64,000 nt of DNA from Paenibacillus polymyxa (GCF_018614975.1 NZ_JAGGNR010000021.1:62001-126000); one strand, 5' to 3'; positions 35,477-44,197 are shown, counted from the stretch's first letter. Made by a program: numbers and translations. The notes: generated by a model not told the origin, from the letters alone.

Positions 35477-36571
35477 TCATGCTAATTGTGTGATCACAAG
35501 ATGTGCCGATACAGGTCTAGTTCCGCCTGCAAGTGGCGTAATTGTTAATGCAGCAGCATTACCAGCCGGGTTCCGTACGGTCAAGATCGAATTAATCACA
35601 GTTGTCTGTACCAAAGCTATACCTACAATCTGCGACGTTCCTGTTGCTCGCCCAGCTACTGTGGGAGCCAGATCTGCCCCATTGAGAGTTAGGATTAATT
35701 GACCCGCTTCATCGATGCTCACTTGGAACAAAATCTGATACGTACCAATGGCTGCCAGATTGAAGGAACTAGGCCCCGTGCGTGCGATAGTTGTTCCACT
35801 TGTTGGCCCATCCTGAGGAAAGCTTACATCTGTACCGGGAGCAACCGTTGCAGCATTATCAGGTGGCATCAGTGCGAAAAAGTCAGCAAATCCCAGTACG
35901 CCTCCTGTTGCTCCTGTTGCACCTGTAGTTCCCGTGGCTCCAGCAGGACCAGCTACTCCTGTCGCACCTGTCGGGCCTACTGCTCCAGCAGTGCCTGCCG
36001 CTCCTGTTGCACCGGCTGGGCCTGCTGGACCTACTGCTCCAGCGGGGCCTACCGCTCCTGCTTCACCGGCTGGGCCTGCTGGACCTGCCGCTCCAGCTGC
36101 TCCTGTCGCACCCGTTGGCCCAACAGCTCCAGCGGGGCCAGGAAAACCTTGAGGTCCAATCGCTCCAGCAGGTCCGGGATTACCCTGAGGGCCTTGTGGC
36201 CCTACAGCCCCTGCTTCTCCCGGAATCCCCTGTGCTCCCATGGGTCCAGCAGGTCCGACCGGACCTTGAGCGCCTACCGCTCCAGCAGGACCAGGCTGTC
36301 CCTGAGGTCCTTGTGGTCCAGGTGGCCCCCCTGCTGGTCCTTGAGCTCCTGGTGGTCCTTCAACCCCTTGTTTACCTTGAATACCTTGTAAACCTTGTGG
36401 TCCTCTTGGGCCAACAACAGTAGGGGTAGATATATTCACTTCTGGAGGCGGACATTTTACTTGAACGAACTTTTTAACCACTTTCACTCGGCGTTCTTTT
36501 CTTTTAACTTTACATGGATGTAATGTTGCCTTTTTTCTCTTCATACACTTCTTCACTTCTGAATGACTCAC
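35477..36571 (-). CDS. Collagen-like repeat protein with BclA-type C-terminal domain
   Basis: In this 364-aa protein a basic N-terminal part (about 1-53, Lys/Arg-rich with Cys 9, 20 and 40) precedes about 55 Gly-X-Y triplets (residues 54-217) with one break at AGGPPG. A globular C-terminal domain opens FADFFALMPPDNAATVAPGT, followed by beta-rich sequence ending AHLVITQLA. That domain matches the TNF-like trimerisation domain of BclA-type exosporium proteins. The GTG start at 36571 has GGGAGG ten bases upstream. A spore-surface filament is likely; no signal peptide is present, which suits mother-cell assembly. Confidence 0.85.
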   Translation of the reverse strand: MSHSEVKKCMKRKKATLHPCKVKRKERRVKVVKKFVQVKCPPPEVNISTPTVVGPRGPQGLQGIQGKQGVEGPPGAQGPAGGPPGPQGPQGQPGPAGAVGAQGPVGPAGPMGAQGIPGEAGAVGPQGPQGNPGPAGAIGPQGFPGPAGAVGPTGATGAAGAAGPAGPAGEAGAVGPAGAVGPAGPAGATGAAGTAGAVGPTGATGVAGPAGATGTTGATGATGGVLGFADFFALMPPDNAATVAPGTDVSFPQDGPTSGTTIARTGPSSFNLAAIGTYQILFQVSIDEAGQLILTLNGADLAPTVAGRATGTSQIVGIALVQTTVINSILTVRNPAGNAAALTITPLAGGTRPVSAHLVITQLA

Positions 36572-36770
36572 AGTATGAACACCTCCCTATAGACATAGTT
36601 TAACGTACGTATGTAGATGAATAGATGCGTGGACGAACAACCATTTTAGTAAAAAACTCAGCTTATCTCCAGGAAAAACAATAAAATTGATATCATACCG
36701 CCCATATGGTTGATCTAAATTGTTCATAACCATTAATTGAGTATATTTTGTCCTTTGAAAGAGAGCCGTC

Positions 36771-37364
36771 TTAAATCTGCATCGGATGGACGACGATATA
36801 TGAGTTTTGACAAAAGGGCAACCATGACCTCCATAACGAGTTCAGTTCACTTATGCTTATTTTTCGATTGTAATATTCTTCATCGCAATTAATCTTGTGA
36901 TCTAGCGATTCAGCCAAGTAAAAATGTGTTTCATCATAGCCAACGACAGGAACAAAATGCAAATAACGTTGTTTGGGATGTACTCTAATAAATAAAATAA
37001 CAGGCACACCCTTGCTGATCTGTTTCTTCAACGTATTCACATTACCACGTAAGTACATTGCCCGATATCCTAGCTTCCTGAAAAAAACAACAACCGCTTT
37101 CGGATATACGGTTCCATCCAGTAATTTGCGAGGATAGGTTTCATAAAGCTTTGTTCCGTTGGACTCCAAACCGAAGTGTCTTAAGACAAACGCACTGGAA
37201 AATGCAGCGCATTCGTAGTTTTTCTGAATATCCAACCGATTTGAAGATTGAATGTAATATGTGCTTGGCACATTGACTGGGTACATGCGATCTTTCTTAG
37301 GAAAACTGAAATAAAGGGAGATCACCCAGAGGATAATCAACCAAAGTAATACATTGAGAAACAA
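36771..37364 (-). CDS. Membrane-anchored C39-like cysteine peptidase family protein
   Basis: This 197-aa protein starts at TTG 37364 (AAGGAGG seven bases upstream). An N-terminal membrane helix (FLNVLLWLIILWVISLYF) leads into a papain-like C39 domain: the probable nucleophile Cys is in NYECAAFSSAFVLRHFG near residue 52, and the His is in LHFVPVVGYDETHFYLAES near 135. Such proteins usually process leader peptides, but no bacteriocin precursor or ABC transporter gene is near. It is the last intact gene before a stretch of gene relics. Confidence 0.75.
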   Translation of the reverse strand: MFLNVLLWLIILWVISLYFSFPKKDRMYPVNVPSTYYIQSSNRLDIQKNYECAAFSSAFVLRHFGLESNGTKLYETYPRKLLDGTVYPKAVVVFFRKLGYRAMYLRGNVNTLKKQISKGVPVILFIRVHPKQRYLHFVPVVGYDETHFYLAESLDHKINCDEEYYNRKISISELNSLWRSWLPFCQNSYIVVHPMQI

Positions 37365-37405
37365 TTCGTGACCTCCTTCGTCTCATCAAGATGTCTGTTA
37401 GATGT

Positions 37406-37856
37406 TCATTCCTCGCACCAGTTTTTTAAAACCCATTCTTTAATTTGTTCAGCTACTCCCGCTGCTGCAAGTTCTGTCGTATCAATTGTTTGCATTGGCG
37501 GATCAAACGCAGTTTCCGAATTATGGAGTAACCAGTTGGCAAAATTTTTGTGATCTTCAATCAGATTCTTGTCCCACCCACGAGCTCTTAAACGCGTCTC
37601 GCGAGTAACATCGTCACAATGCAAATTCATATATAGAATTCGATCAAATCGATCTATGTAATCGGACGATGAAATGTTTTCCGGAACCATCGTTCCACAT
37701 AAAACGGTTCCTCGTCCACTTAAGGATATGCTATACGCAATCCTCAGCCAATTCTCTTTGGCAATCTGCCAATCCACGTTATCGATGATATCCATATCAA
37801 AGACGTCAAATTCGGGAAGCTGTTTCCGAACAAGCGAAGAGATCGTTGTTTTCTCG
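37406..37856 (-). pseudogene. P-loop ATPase/kinase, truncated inside the Walker A motif
   Basis: The minus strand reads an AAA-type nucleoside-kinase-like protein from SEKTTISSLVRKQLPEFDVF to the stop at 37406. Only the second half of the GxxxxGKT loop is present; the first strand and leading Gly are missing. A methyltransferase remnant abuts it instead in another frame. The open frame alone starts at an internal Met (37795). A kinase without the complete phosphate-binding loop should be inactive. Confidence 0.65.
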
Positions 37857-37857
37857 C

Positions 37858-38110
37858 TTTAATCACAAAGGTTAATTCACCCTGACAAAAATCAGGAGAC
37901 ACCACATACCACGATTCATCAGAATATGGCTTATTAAAAACAAATCTATCGTTTTCTTCAACAACACATCTATGAATTGGATAAGACCAGCTGAAAATAA
38001 AAATGCCATCTTTCTTTAAATAAGAAGCGATTCGGCTGAAAGTACCTTGAAGATCGGTTGTCCAACCTATGGCATATGTTTTGGAGGGCTCATTTACTCG
38101 ACTCCTTCTA
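37858..38110 (-). pseudogene. Class I methyltransferase fragment (relic 1)
   Basis: Uninterrupted minus-strand reading gives YAIGWTTDLQGTFSRIASYL, then KKDGIFIFSWSYPIHRCVVEE and PYSDESWYVVSP. This is the strand-4 to C-terminal part of an SAM-dependent methyltransferase. The SAM-binding N-terminal half is absent, and the 3' end runs into the truncated ATPase. It is similar to the relic at 39551-40060, so the two derive from related genes. Confidence 0.65.
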
Positions 38111-38151
38111 AAGAGATTGGATATGCGTTGAAGAACATGATTTATAGCATA

Positions 38152-38725
38152 TTAAAAGAAGTTATATATCCCGTCTTCATAATAATTGTATCCTTCATCC
38201 GTTATTCTTAACTTTCCATATCCGTTATAAAATATTTCTCTATCTTTTTCATTATCAAACGCATTCTGTTTCGGTCTAATGGCTAAAGCTACATCATATC
38301 TTGGATCGCCATAAGCGGTACCTGCCCAGTCAATAATTCCAACAATATTACATTCTTTAACTAGCACATTATCTAAAGTTAAAAATCGCTTTTTCTTTAC
38401 TTTGGAGGTCAGGCATCTTAGAGAGAAATTCTCTTAAACTTATTCCATCAATATAATCCATCAGAAGCCATCTCGATGTGTCCTCCCTATGAAATGAATA
38501 TACCTTTGGGACAGGGAGTCCCGTATGGTAAAGGTATTGGAGCACCTGATATTCATCGGATAACCATTCATTATAAAGATCGTTTTCTGTTTTCTTGATG
38601 ATGTACTTTTGGTCGCACGTATCCAGAATAGCCACAGTAGAAGTATGACCTTGCTTAGGAAAAGTGATCTTCTGAACTTTCCCTATATGTTCTTTTATTT
38701 CAATTGGGAGATTCTGAATATTCAT
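38152..38725 (-). pseudogene. Aminoglycoside-phosphotransferase-family kinase with internal deletion
   Basis: The first part (38725-38369, good SD AAAGGATG) encodes an APH-like N-lobe (YLYHTGLPVPKVYSFHREDT, RWLLMDYIDGISLREFL). After a frame change the C-lobe resumes with LTLDNVLVKECNIVGIIDWA, including the metal-binding DWAG. The catalytic loop with HGD should lie between, and roughly 60 residues there are missing, so the protein is dead. Substrate unknown. Confidence 0.7.
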
Positions 38726-38854
38726 GGTTTCATCCTTTCTACTATCTCATGCCCTTTCTGATAAAGTTCCCGTTGAAAATATCAGATCATACGCCAATAG
38801 CACGTATAATGTGAATAATGGATATGACTACGATTATCTGTCGATAATTCTGCT

Positions 38855-39425
38855 CTAAAAGTACAAATCCCATCCCATAATAAAAGCAGCAAATAGGAAA
38901 GCCAACATGCCCGACATGATGTATACCGCCTTTTGCTTTTTACTACAGCTTCTTTTCAGCAGTTTGTAGATCAACAAGACAAGATACGCCACAGCTAGAA
39001 TAACATAAAGCAGGTTCAAGATGAGATGTATGCGTAACGAAGAATAAGGGGCAAAGCCTAAGGCGCGCATGAACAATAGGATCGTATTCAAAATTAATGC
39101 CAGACTAGCGATATTAATGGCAATATGATACTTATCAAATCCCGTACCTGGTCTTTCCCAGTTTTTTTGTATTTGGATAACCGAATAAAATAGCCAATTA
39201 TCGCGCTCAAGCTGAGCAGGACGGCTAATGCAAGAGCAATAAAAGATGCTTTGATCCAATTTATCGTTAAATTGGATACGGGCAAAAAGTTATTATAAGG
39301 AATGGAAACTTTGATAATATCCTCCACTCTCAGATTCAACGGAATTCGTGCTGAAACAACTTCCAAACACCTTCTGGACAAGACCAACGTTATAAGCCAT
39401 TTCATTTGACTGGTTTGTCATGACC
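38855..39425 (-). pseudogene. Beta-lactamase-fold serine hydrolase C-terminal relic
   Basis: From about 39425 the minus strand reads GLVVMTNQSNEMAYNVGLVQ, the end of a class C beta-lactamase-like domain. After a frameshift it continues RVEDIIKVSIPYNNFLPVSN and a membrane helix. After a second frameshift near 39160 come three more helices (ALILNTILLFMRALGF; LLYVILAVAYLVLLIYKLL; GMLAFLFAAFIMGWDLYF). Serine hydrolases with a C-terminal membrane domain look like this. The catalytic N-terminal part is not found upstream. Confidence 0.65.
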
Positions 39426-39550
39426 ACTAACCCAAAGCGAGTGACAGAAAACAAGTAATTGCTTTATAAACATAGTAATATGTTCGATTAATCTTCATTG
39501 GCTACTCCCCTTATCGTTCTACTATAGTTTTTGTGCATTTATCACAAAAG

Positions 39551-40060
39551 TTACAGGGACCATTTTTGCTTTATGGCAAAATCATCATTTTGCAGTTGCA
39601 TCAATTCATCATCAGATTCCTCAATGACAAATCCCGCTTTTGCCAATGCATTTACAAGGTTGATAGTTTACGATCCGATAATGCTAGCTTACTGTCGCCA
39701 AGAGTTACTGTGTACCAAGATTCATCAAAGTAACATTTTTGCAGCAACACATTGTCCTTCTTAAGGTAGGAAGCAGTCTCGAGAAAAGTCCCTTTCAGAT
39801 CGGTTGTCCAGCCGATCGCATATATCGAATAAACGCTGTCAAAATAATCCTTGGGTATATTACATTCTTCTTCCATAGGTGAACAGATTAAAGTTGCAAA
39901 AAGACCATAGCATGATAAAATTTGTTTTGTTTTTTCAATTTGATTCTCCGATAGATCCGTCCCCCATTGCACTTATCCATATCGACCGAGATCGCAGCGG
40001 CCTGATTACCGCCAATCATATTTGTTCTAACAACAGAACTCTTATCCCTCTCATCGTCCT
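39551..40060 (-). pseudogene. Class I methyltransferase relic (relic 2)
   Basis: The minus strand reads GGNQAAAISVDMDK (SAM-binding loop remnant), then WGTDLSENQIEKTKQILSCY, then YAIGWTTDLKGTFLETASYL. An internal deletion follows after KKD, and a one-base frameshift near 39657 precedes NALAKAGFVIEESDDELMQL and the stop at 39551. The shared GWTTDLxGTF block ties it to relic 1. Not functional. Confidence 0.65.
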
Positions 40061-40184
40061 CCAAACTAAAAAAACCAATAAATCAATTCCACATTTTGAG
40101 AAAATCACCTTAATTATTTCTATAATAAACCATGCTGTAATATTTGCGAAGTACATTTAAAAGCGCATACATTTCACTTCAAAT

Positions 40185-40212
40185 CAAAAAGAACCCTCCC
40201 GCAGGAGCGTTC
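40185..40212 (-). terminator. Terminator-like hairpin
   Basis: On the minus strand AGAACGCTCC / GGAGGGTTCT with a 4-nt loop is followed by TTTTT. No intact gene ends just before it; it may be left from a lost gene. Confidence 0.7.
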
Positions 40213-40361
40213 TCCGTGAATCGTTAGCTTAAACGTACATCAAGTCCATCTTACTATACTTTTCGCTGACATACGTTTGTAGTTGTACAAGCTTATTTAT
40301 TGCTTTCCATCTGAGTTTTGATTATAGAAAGTATCATTTATACATTACGTAAACATATTAT

Positions 40362-40396
40362 GCTTCCTCCCGCTGCCCACAGCGGGGAGGAAGCAT
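40362..40396. repeat. Strong GC-rich hairpin
   Basis: TGCTTCCTCCCGCTG and CAGCGGGGAGGAAGCA pair over about 15 bp with one bulged G and a CCCA loop. There is no T-run on either side, so it is not a standard terminator. It contrasts with the AT-rich surroundings. Confidence 0.7.
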
Positions 40397-40462
40397 CGAG
40401 CAGTTAGAGAGAGGTGTCCTATAAACAATATGTGGTTACTTATTAATCCAGCACCACAATTT

Positions 40463-40505
40463 ATAAGAATTCCTGCTAACTTTTATTGTCAGCAGGAATT
40501 CTTAT
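40463..40505 (-). terminator. Terminator of the DUF3231 gene
   Basis: A perfect 15-bp stem (ATAAGAATTCCTGCT and complement) with a 13-nt loop is followed by CATTTTT on the minus strand, right after the stop at 40511. Confidence 0.85.
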
Positions 40506-40510
40506 CATTT

Positions 40511-41032
40511 TTATGCCTCCACAGCTTCGGGTCTTTTCACTTGAAGAGGCGGGGGAATAAGCCACCCTTTTTCTTTACTCATTTGGAGAATACGAAGGCC
40601 TAAAGCGGTTTTAGTAACGTGATATTTCGCAAATAAAGCTCCAATATCTTCTCTAATGGATTGACCCATAACTTGACTACAAGCAACCAATCCCATTGAA
40701 GTATCAGAAGCAATACTTGCTGCAATCTCAGGATCTGTAATCCTTGCACCAACAGGAATGTCTTCCAGTTTTACTGGAGGTCTTTCTGGTAAAACTGGCG
40801 TTGGTGCAATTCCGTTATCAGTGAGAAGGGTATCACACTCTTTAATCTCAAGTTTAGCTTGATCAATCAGTGCCTCCAATATTTTTTTCAAATCTTTATC
40901 TCCTGCATGATTAAAAAATGCTTGGTAAAAGGAAAGAGCCCCCTTCGCAACCGTTGAACATTGCCATACGCTGAAGATTTCACCGTAATGCATTGGTTCA
41001 TTTTTTGGATTACCACTTAATATTCCCATCAT
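40511..41032 (-). CDS. DUF3231 family protein
   Basis: This 173-aa ferritin-like helical protein has the DUF3231 layout: HYGEIFSVWQCSTVAKGALS, then KILEALIDQAKLEIKECDTL, then MGQSIREDIGALFAKYHVTK and a C-terminal KEKGWLIPPPLQ segment. Family members are common in spore-formers and often repeated; function unknown, with spore or coat roles suspected. GAAGGAG precedes the ATG pair at 41032/41029. It is intact, with its own terminator, inside a decayed region. Confidence 0.82.
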   Translation of the reverse strand: MMGILSGNPKNEPMHYGEIFSVWQCSTVAKGALSFYQAFFNHAGDKDLKKILEALIDQAKLEIKECDTLLTDNGIAPTPVLPERPPVKLEDIPVGARITDPEIAASIASDTSMGLVACSQVMGQSIREDIGALFAKYHVTKTALGLRILQMSKEKGWLIPPPLQVKRPEAVEA

Positions 41033-41175
41033 AACAGCTCCTTCATATTTTAATTACCACCAAAGTATAGTTCCAATTTCATGAGAAACATATTCATAAA
41101 TAATAAAATACCGATGGTATACGGAACTGATTTTTGGAGAAATTAACTTCATCACATATACAGGAGGGAACTTTT

Positions 41176-41445
41176 ATGAATAAACAAATAAACACTTTTG
41201 TTGTATCCATTTGTTTATTAGGAGCACTGGCTGTTCCTGCATCTGCTCATGGTGTAAATGAAGCAACCCAAGATGCACGAAGTATTAACACCTACCAAAA
41301 TAACAGTTCTAATTATCAATCAAACAGTGTAAGAGCAAACGCAACAGATAACGATGATGGAATGGACTGGGGATGGCTGGGCTTACTTGGATTACTAGGT
41401 TTAGCGGGAATGCGTAAAAGAGTATCCGATCATTCCAATCGATAA
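41176..41445 (+). CDS. Small secreted WGxxGxxG-type protein
   Basis: The 89-aa product has a signal peptide (INTFVVSICLLGALAVPASA, cleavage after ASA near residue 25), a short Asn/Ser/Gln-rich middle and a C-terminal DWGWLGLLGLLGLAGMRKR. That is the glycine-spaced hydrophobic helix with a basic stop of the WGxxGxxG family. The start 41176 follows AGGAGGGA; the ATG at 41134 has no SD. The hydrophobic C-terminal helix probably anchors it at the cell surface. Confidence 0.78.
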   Translation: MNKQINTFVVSICLLGALAVPASAHGVNEATQDARSINTYQNNSSNYQSNSVRANATDNDDGMDWGWLGLLGLLGLAGMRKRVSDHSNR

Positions 41446-41599
41446 CAGACTATATTATTGTCGCTAGACAGACCAGGATTATTAGAGGGAGAAGTTTATC
41501 TCCCTCTATTTGATTTAACTATTAGCAATCGTTTCTTTTCGCAACGGTTGCAGTTTTCCATTGTTTCCTCCAGGAAGCTGCTTGTACAGCGACATGAAT

Positions 41600-42134
41600 G
41601 CAAGATGCGCTACTCTTGTCCATTGACAGTTTGTTTATATATATCCATCTGCGGAGGCTACGGAAGTCGGATAAGTACAGATTATATTTGGTAGCGAAGA
41701 TGTCCCCATCTTTTCCCAATGAACCAATTAACCTTGGAAGTCATGTACAAACGTTACCTTCGAACGGAACTGTACCCCATATGCCAGGATTTAGATGGAT
41801 TCATACCCCAGGGTATTCTCCCGGTCATGTTTCGTTGTTTAGGGAAAGTGACGGAGCATTAATCGCAGGTGATGCCTTCGCTACTGTAAAACAAGAGTAT
41901 ATGTATAAAGTATTTAATCAGGAATTGGAGATAAGTGGCCCCCCCTCGCTATTTGACAACAGATTGGGAAGCTGCAAAGCAATCTGTTGTTAAACTGAAG
42001 AGTTTAAAGCCATTGGTTGCTGTAACTGGCCATGGACTACCGATGTCTGGTGAATTACTAACAACAAGCCTAAAAAATTGGTTAATGAATTTGACCGCAT
42101 TACCGTACCGGATTATGGGAAGTATGTAAACTAA
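41600..42134 (+). pseudogene. MBL-fold hydrolase relic
   Basis: Joining three frames recovers the C-terminal two thirds of a metallo-beta-lactamase-fold protein: GFRWIHTPGYSPGHVSLFRE, ALIAGDAFATVKQEYMYKVF, then YLTTDWEAAKQSVVKLKSL and VAVTGHGLPMSGELL, ending VPDYGKYVN with stop 42132-42134. Frameshifts fall in the C-run near 41938-41944 and an A-run near 42074. The segment with HxHxDH is missing. It is a dead paralogue of the gene at 20665-21474. Confidence 0.7.
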
Positions 42135-42225
42135 TTTTTTTCTTCGAGCATAGTGTTTGGCTGCGGTATTATTGCGTTGTCCAAAACACTTAAGGACCAT
42201 GTTCTTGTTCATATATGTAAACAAC

Positions 42226-42261
42226 AAAGGGCCTTCCAGATTTATTCAGTAAGGCCCTTTT
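42226..42261 (+). terminator. Terminator after the MBL relic
   Basis: AAAGGGCCTT / AAGGCCCTTT with a 15-nt loop is followed by TTTT on the plus strand, about 90 bp after the ancestral stop of the relic; it is still intact. Confidence 0.75.
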
Positions 42262-42500
42262 AGTAGAGATTTGGGAGTAGGTACCGGAGCTAAAAATAGC
42301 TCCGTGTTGTGTGTGTTGCATCTGACCATCTATTTAATGATCAAGTTTAAGTTTGTCCTTTACACCTTGTGATTATTCTTGGAGGCACTGCTATAAGTTA
42401 TTAATCATGAATGAGAACCGCCCGCTAGCGGCTTTAAACCAGCGGGCTAAGTCACCTTTATCTAAGTTTACTTTTGTGCATGGACACCTTGCCATTAAAT

Positions 42501-42521
42501 AAGAAAGCCCCCTGTTGGGGG
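42501..42521 (-). terminator. Terminator of the 69-aa protein gene
   Basis: On the minus strand GCCCCC / GGGGGC with a 3-nt loop is followed by TTTCTT, 41 bp after the stop at 42562. Confidence 0.65.
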
Positions 42522-42561
42522 CAAAACGTTGATATCAGTTTTACTTGATCAGTTTTGATTA

Positions 42562-42771
42562 CTAAGCGTACATCAAGTCCATAAAACTGCGAGTTACATC
42601 TCCATCTTCGGCTGGTTCGGGCTGTTCTGCCCGTGCGTGTTCTGCCATGCAAGCCTTCACCGCTTCCTCTGTCGTACAACGATTCGCATCGTCACATGTG
42701 TAGCATAATTGAAGCATATATCTGGTTAATTCATCCGCCTGCGTGAATTGAGTCTGACCGTTGGTTCTCAT
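42562..42771 (-). CDS. Small cysteine-containing protein of unknown function
   Basis: This 69-aa protein opens MRTNGQTQFTQADELTRYML and has four Cys (QLCYTCDD, NRCTTEE and KACMAEH), followed by an acidic Pro-containing stretch and SFMDLMYA. The start 42771 follows AGAAGGAG; the frame itself opens at GTG 42780. No family is recognised. The Cys pairs could bind a metal, but spacing alone does not establish this. Confidence 0.6.
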   Translation of the reverse strand: MRTNGQTQFTQADELTRYMLQLCYTCDDANRCTTEEAVKACMAEHARAEQPEPAEDGDVTRSFMDLMYA

Positions 42772-42919
42772 CTTCATCACTCCTTCTCTTGTTGAGTTAA
42801 ATATATCACCTTCTAGAGGATTTATTTGTGATTTATTTCACAAACTAAGCAAAAAAAGAAAAAGAACCCTTAGGCTCCTCTTCCTTCTCCTATCTATTCA
42901 GATCGATAACACCTTACTA

Positions 42920-44197
42920 TTAAAGCACTTTCCAATGTACACCGCCGTCCACCGTTTGCAATAACAATGATCTTTTCGCATCTGTATTTTCAACCAATAT
43001 CCAGCCAAGCTTGGGGGTAACCATCTGAATCTTCACAATTTCCGGATAGTCTTCGAGAATTTTCTCCAGTACACTGCTTGCAGGAAGAGCACTCCACGTT
43101 TTGCCCGCATCCTTGGTGTGGTAGGTTATGCCCTTTTGCATTGCCCAACCTTCCGAAGCGTTCAGAAATACCGGTGAAAGGTTGCGATTCGCACCCGTTT
43201 GTTTATTCAAAGTGAAATTCGACAGCTTCCAGCTCTTTCCTCCATCTGAGGTGAAGAATCCATTAAATGTCGTGCTCTCCCCTTGGGAACAGGACATTGA
43301 CATCCAGGCTGACTTTGCTTCACGTCCAAAAAATTGTGGTGAACTAACACTGAAATTACCACACCCGTTGAATTTGTTTCGATCAAAGAAAGATGGTCCA
43401 GTATCCCAGTTCTCTCCACCGTCTGATGTTACATACAACTTCGGTGTACCGAACTCAAGCGCTGTTAAGAAACCATGCTTTGGATCTGAGAAAGTCATAC
43501 CCGTTGTGTATCCACGTTTGGAAATCTCTTCTGCTTCCTGTTTGCCGTCTTCATCACTGGATGACATGCGGTTCCAGGTAATTCCACCGTCCTCGGTAAA
43601 GTAGAGTTTCTTCTCCTGTTTACCGATAGCGGTATCCACCGTGGTAAGAATCCAGCCTTTTTCAGGAGATACAAATGAGATCGCAGTCACTTTATCCGTC
43701 TTGGACAGAGAAGACAGACTCCAAGTTACGCCCCCATTGTTGGTGCGAAGCACCATGGTATCTGTTCCACCCATGCCTTCACGAACAATCCAACCGTGCG
43801 CACGATCTACAAAATAAATGCTTTGTCCATATTTAGGGTTAGCCGGAAATTGAACATTTTCCGAAGGTGAAATATTGGTCCAGGTCTTTCCCTGATCCTG
43901 AGTGTAGTACAGGCGCAGCGCATTCCGCGTCACCCCCCACGCCAATCCTCCGTTGTCATTGAGCAACTGAAAATCGGTCAAACGTGTCTGTATTTGGTAC
44001 TTGGCCATATCTGCAGATTCTGTACTATTCACAGGGGGAACGACAGTTAATGTCTGCCCTGTATTCCCGGCGTCCTCCTGCTGCTGCGGAGGTTCTGCTT
44101 CCGGAGGTTGATCTGAGTCGGTGCAGGCAGTCAGTAAGGCTACTATACCTATAGACAGCAATGCTGTCTGCGCGATTTTAATCCATTGTGAACGCAA
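42920..44197 (-). CDS. YCF48/BNR-repeat lipoprotein
   Basis: The 425-aa product starts with a lipoprotein signal (RSQWIKIAQTALLSIG, then LLTAC lipobox) and a Pro/Glu/Gln-rich linker. A beta-propeller of BNR/YCF48-like repeats follows: TQDQGKTWTNISP, TNNGGVTWSLSS, TEDGGITWNRMSS, TSDGGENWDTGPS, TSDGGKSWKLSNF, TKDAGKTWSALPA and TVDGGVHWKVL. The repeated xDGGxxW turn is the Asp-box. The start is the TTG at 44197, seven bases after GAGGTGG. Its role at the cell surface is unknown. Confidence 0.82.
   Translation of the reverse strand: MRSQWIKIAQTALLSIGIVALLTACTDSDQPPEAEPPQQQEDAGNTGQTLTVVPPVNSTESADMAKYQIQTRLTDFQLLNDNGGLAWGVTRNALRLYYTQDQGKTWTNISPSENVQFPANPKYGQSIYFVDRAHGWIVREGMGGTDTMVLRTNNGGVTWSLSSLSKTDKVTAISFVSPEKGWILTTVDTAIGKQEKKLYFTEDGGITWNRMSSSDEDGKQEAEEISKRGYTTGMTFSDPKHGFLTALEFGTPKLYVTSDGGENWDTGPSFFDRNKFNGCGNFSVSSPQFFGREAKSAWMSMSCSQGESTTFNGFFTSDGGKSWKLSNFTLNKQTGANRNLSPVFLNASEGWAMQKGITYHTKDAGKTWSALPASSVLEKILEDYPEIVKIQMVTPKLGWILVENTDAKRSLLLQTVDGGVHWKVL

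Larger units (their letters stand above)
40061..40510. other. Gene-free stretch with hairpins
   Basis: No coding region was found in this 450-bp AT-rich stretch. It holds a terminator-like hairpin (40185-40212), a strong GC-rich hairpin (40362-40396) preceded by an AT-rich TTACGTAAACA segment, and the DUF3231 terminator (40463-40505). Confidence 0.5.
42135..42561. other. Gene-free stretch rich in stem-loops
   Basis: No gene was found in this stretch. It contains a terminator-like stem at 42226-42261, short dyads at about 42277-42293 (GGAGCTA / TAGCTCC) and 42418-42450 (GCCCGCT / AGCGGGC), and the terminator of the 69-aa protein gene at 42501-42521. Confidence 0.5.

Noticed and set aside
35934..36423. 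Long plus-strand frames opposite the collagen-like gene, giving Pro/Ala/Val-rich products
   Set aside because: They are the complement of the Gly-X-Y codon repeats; the minus-strand gene has start, SD and a known C-terminal domain.
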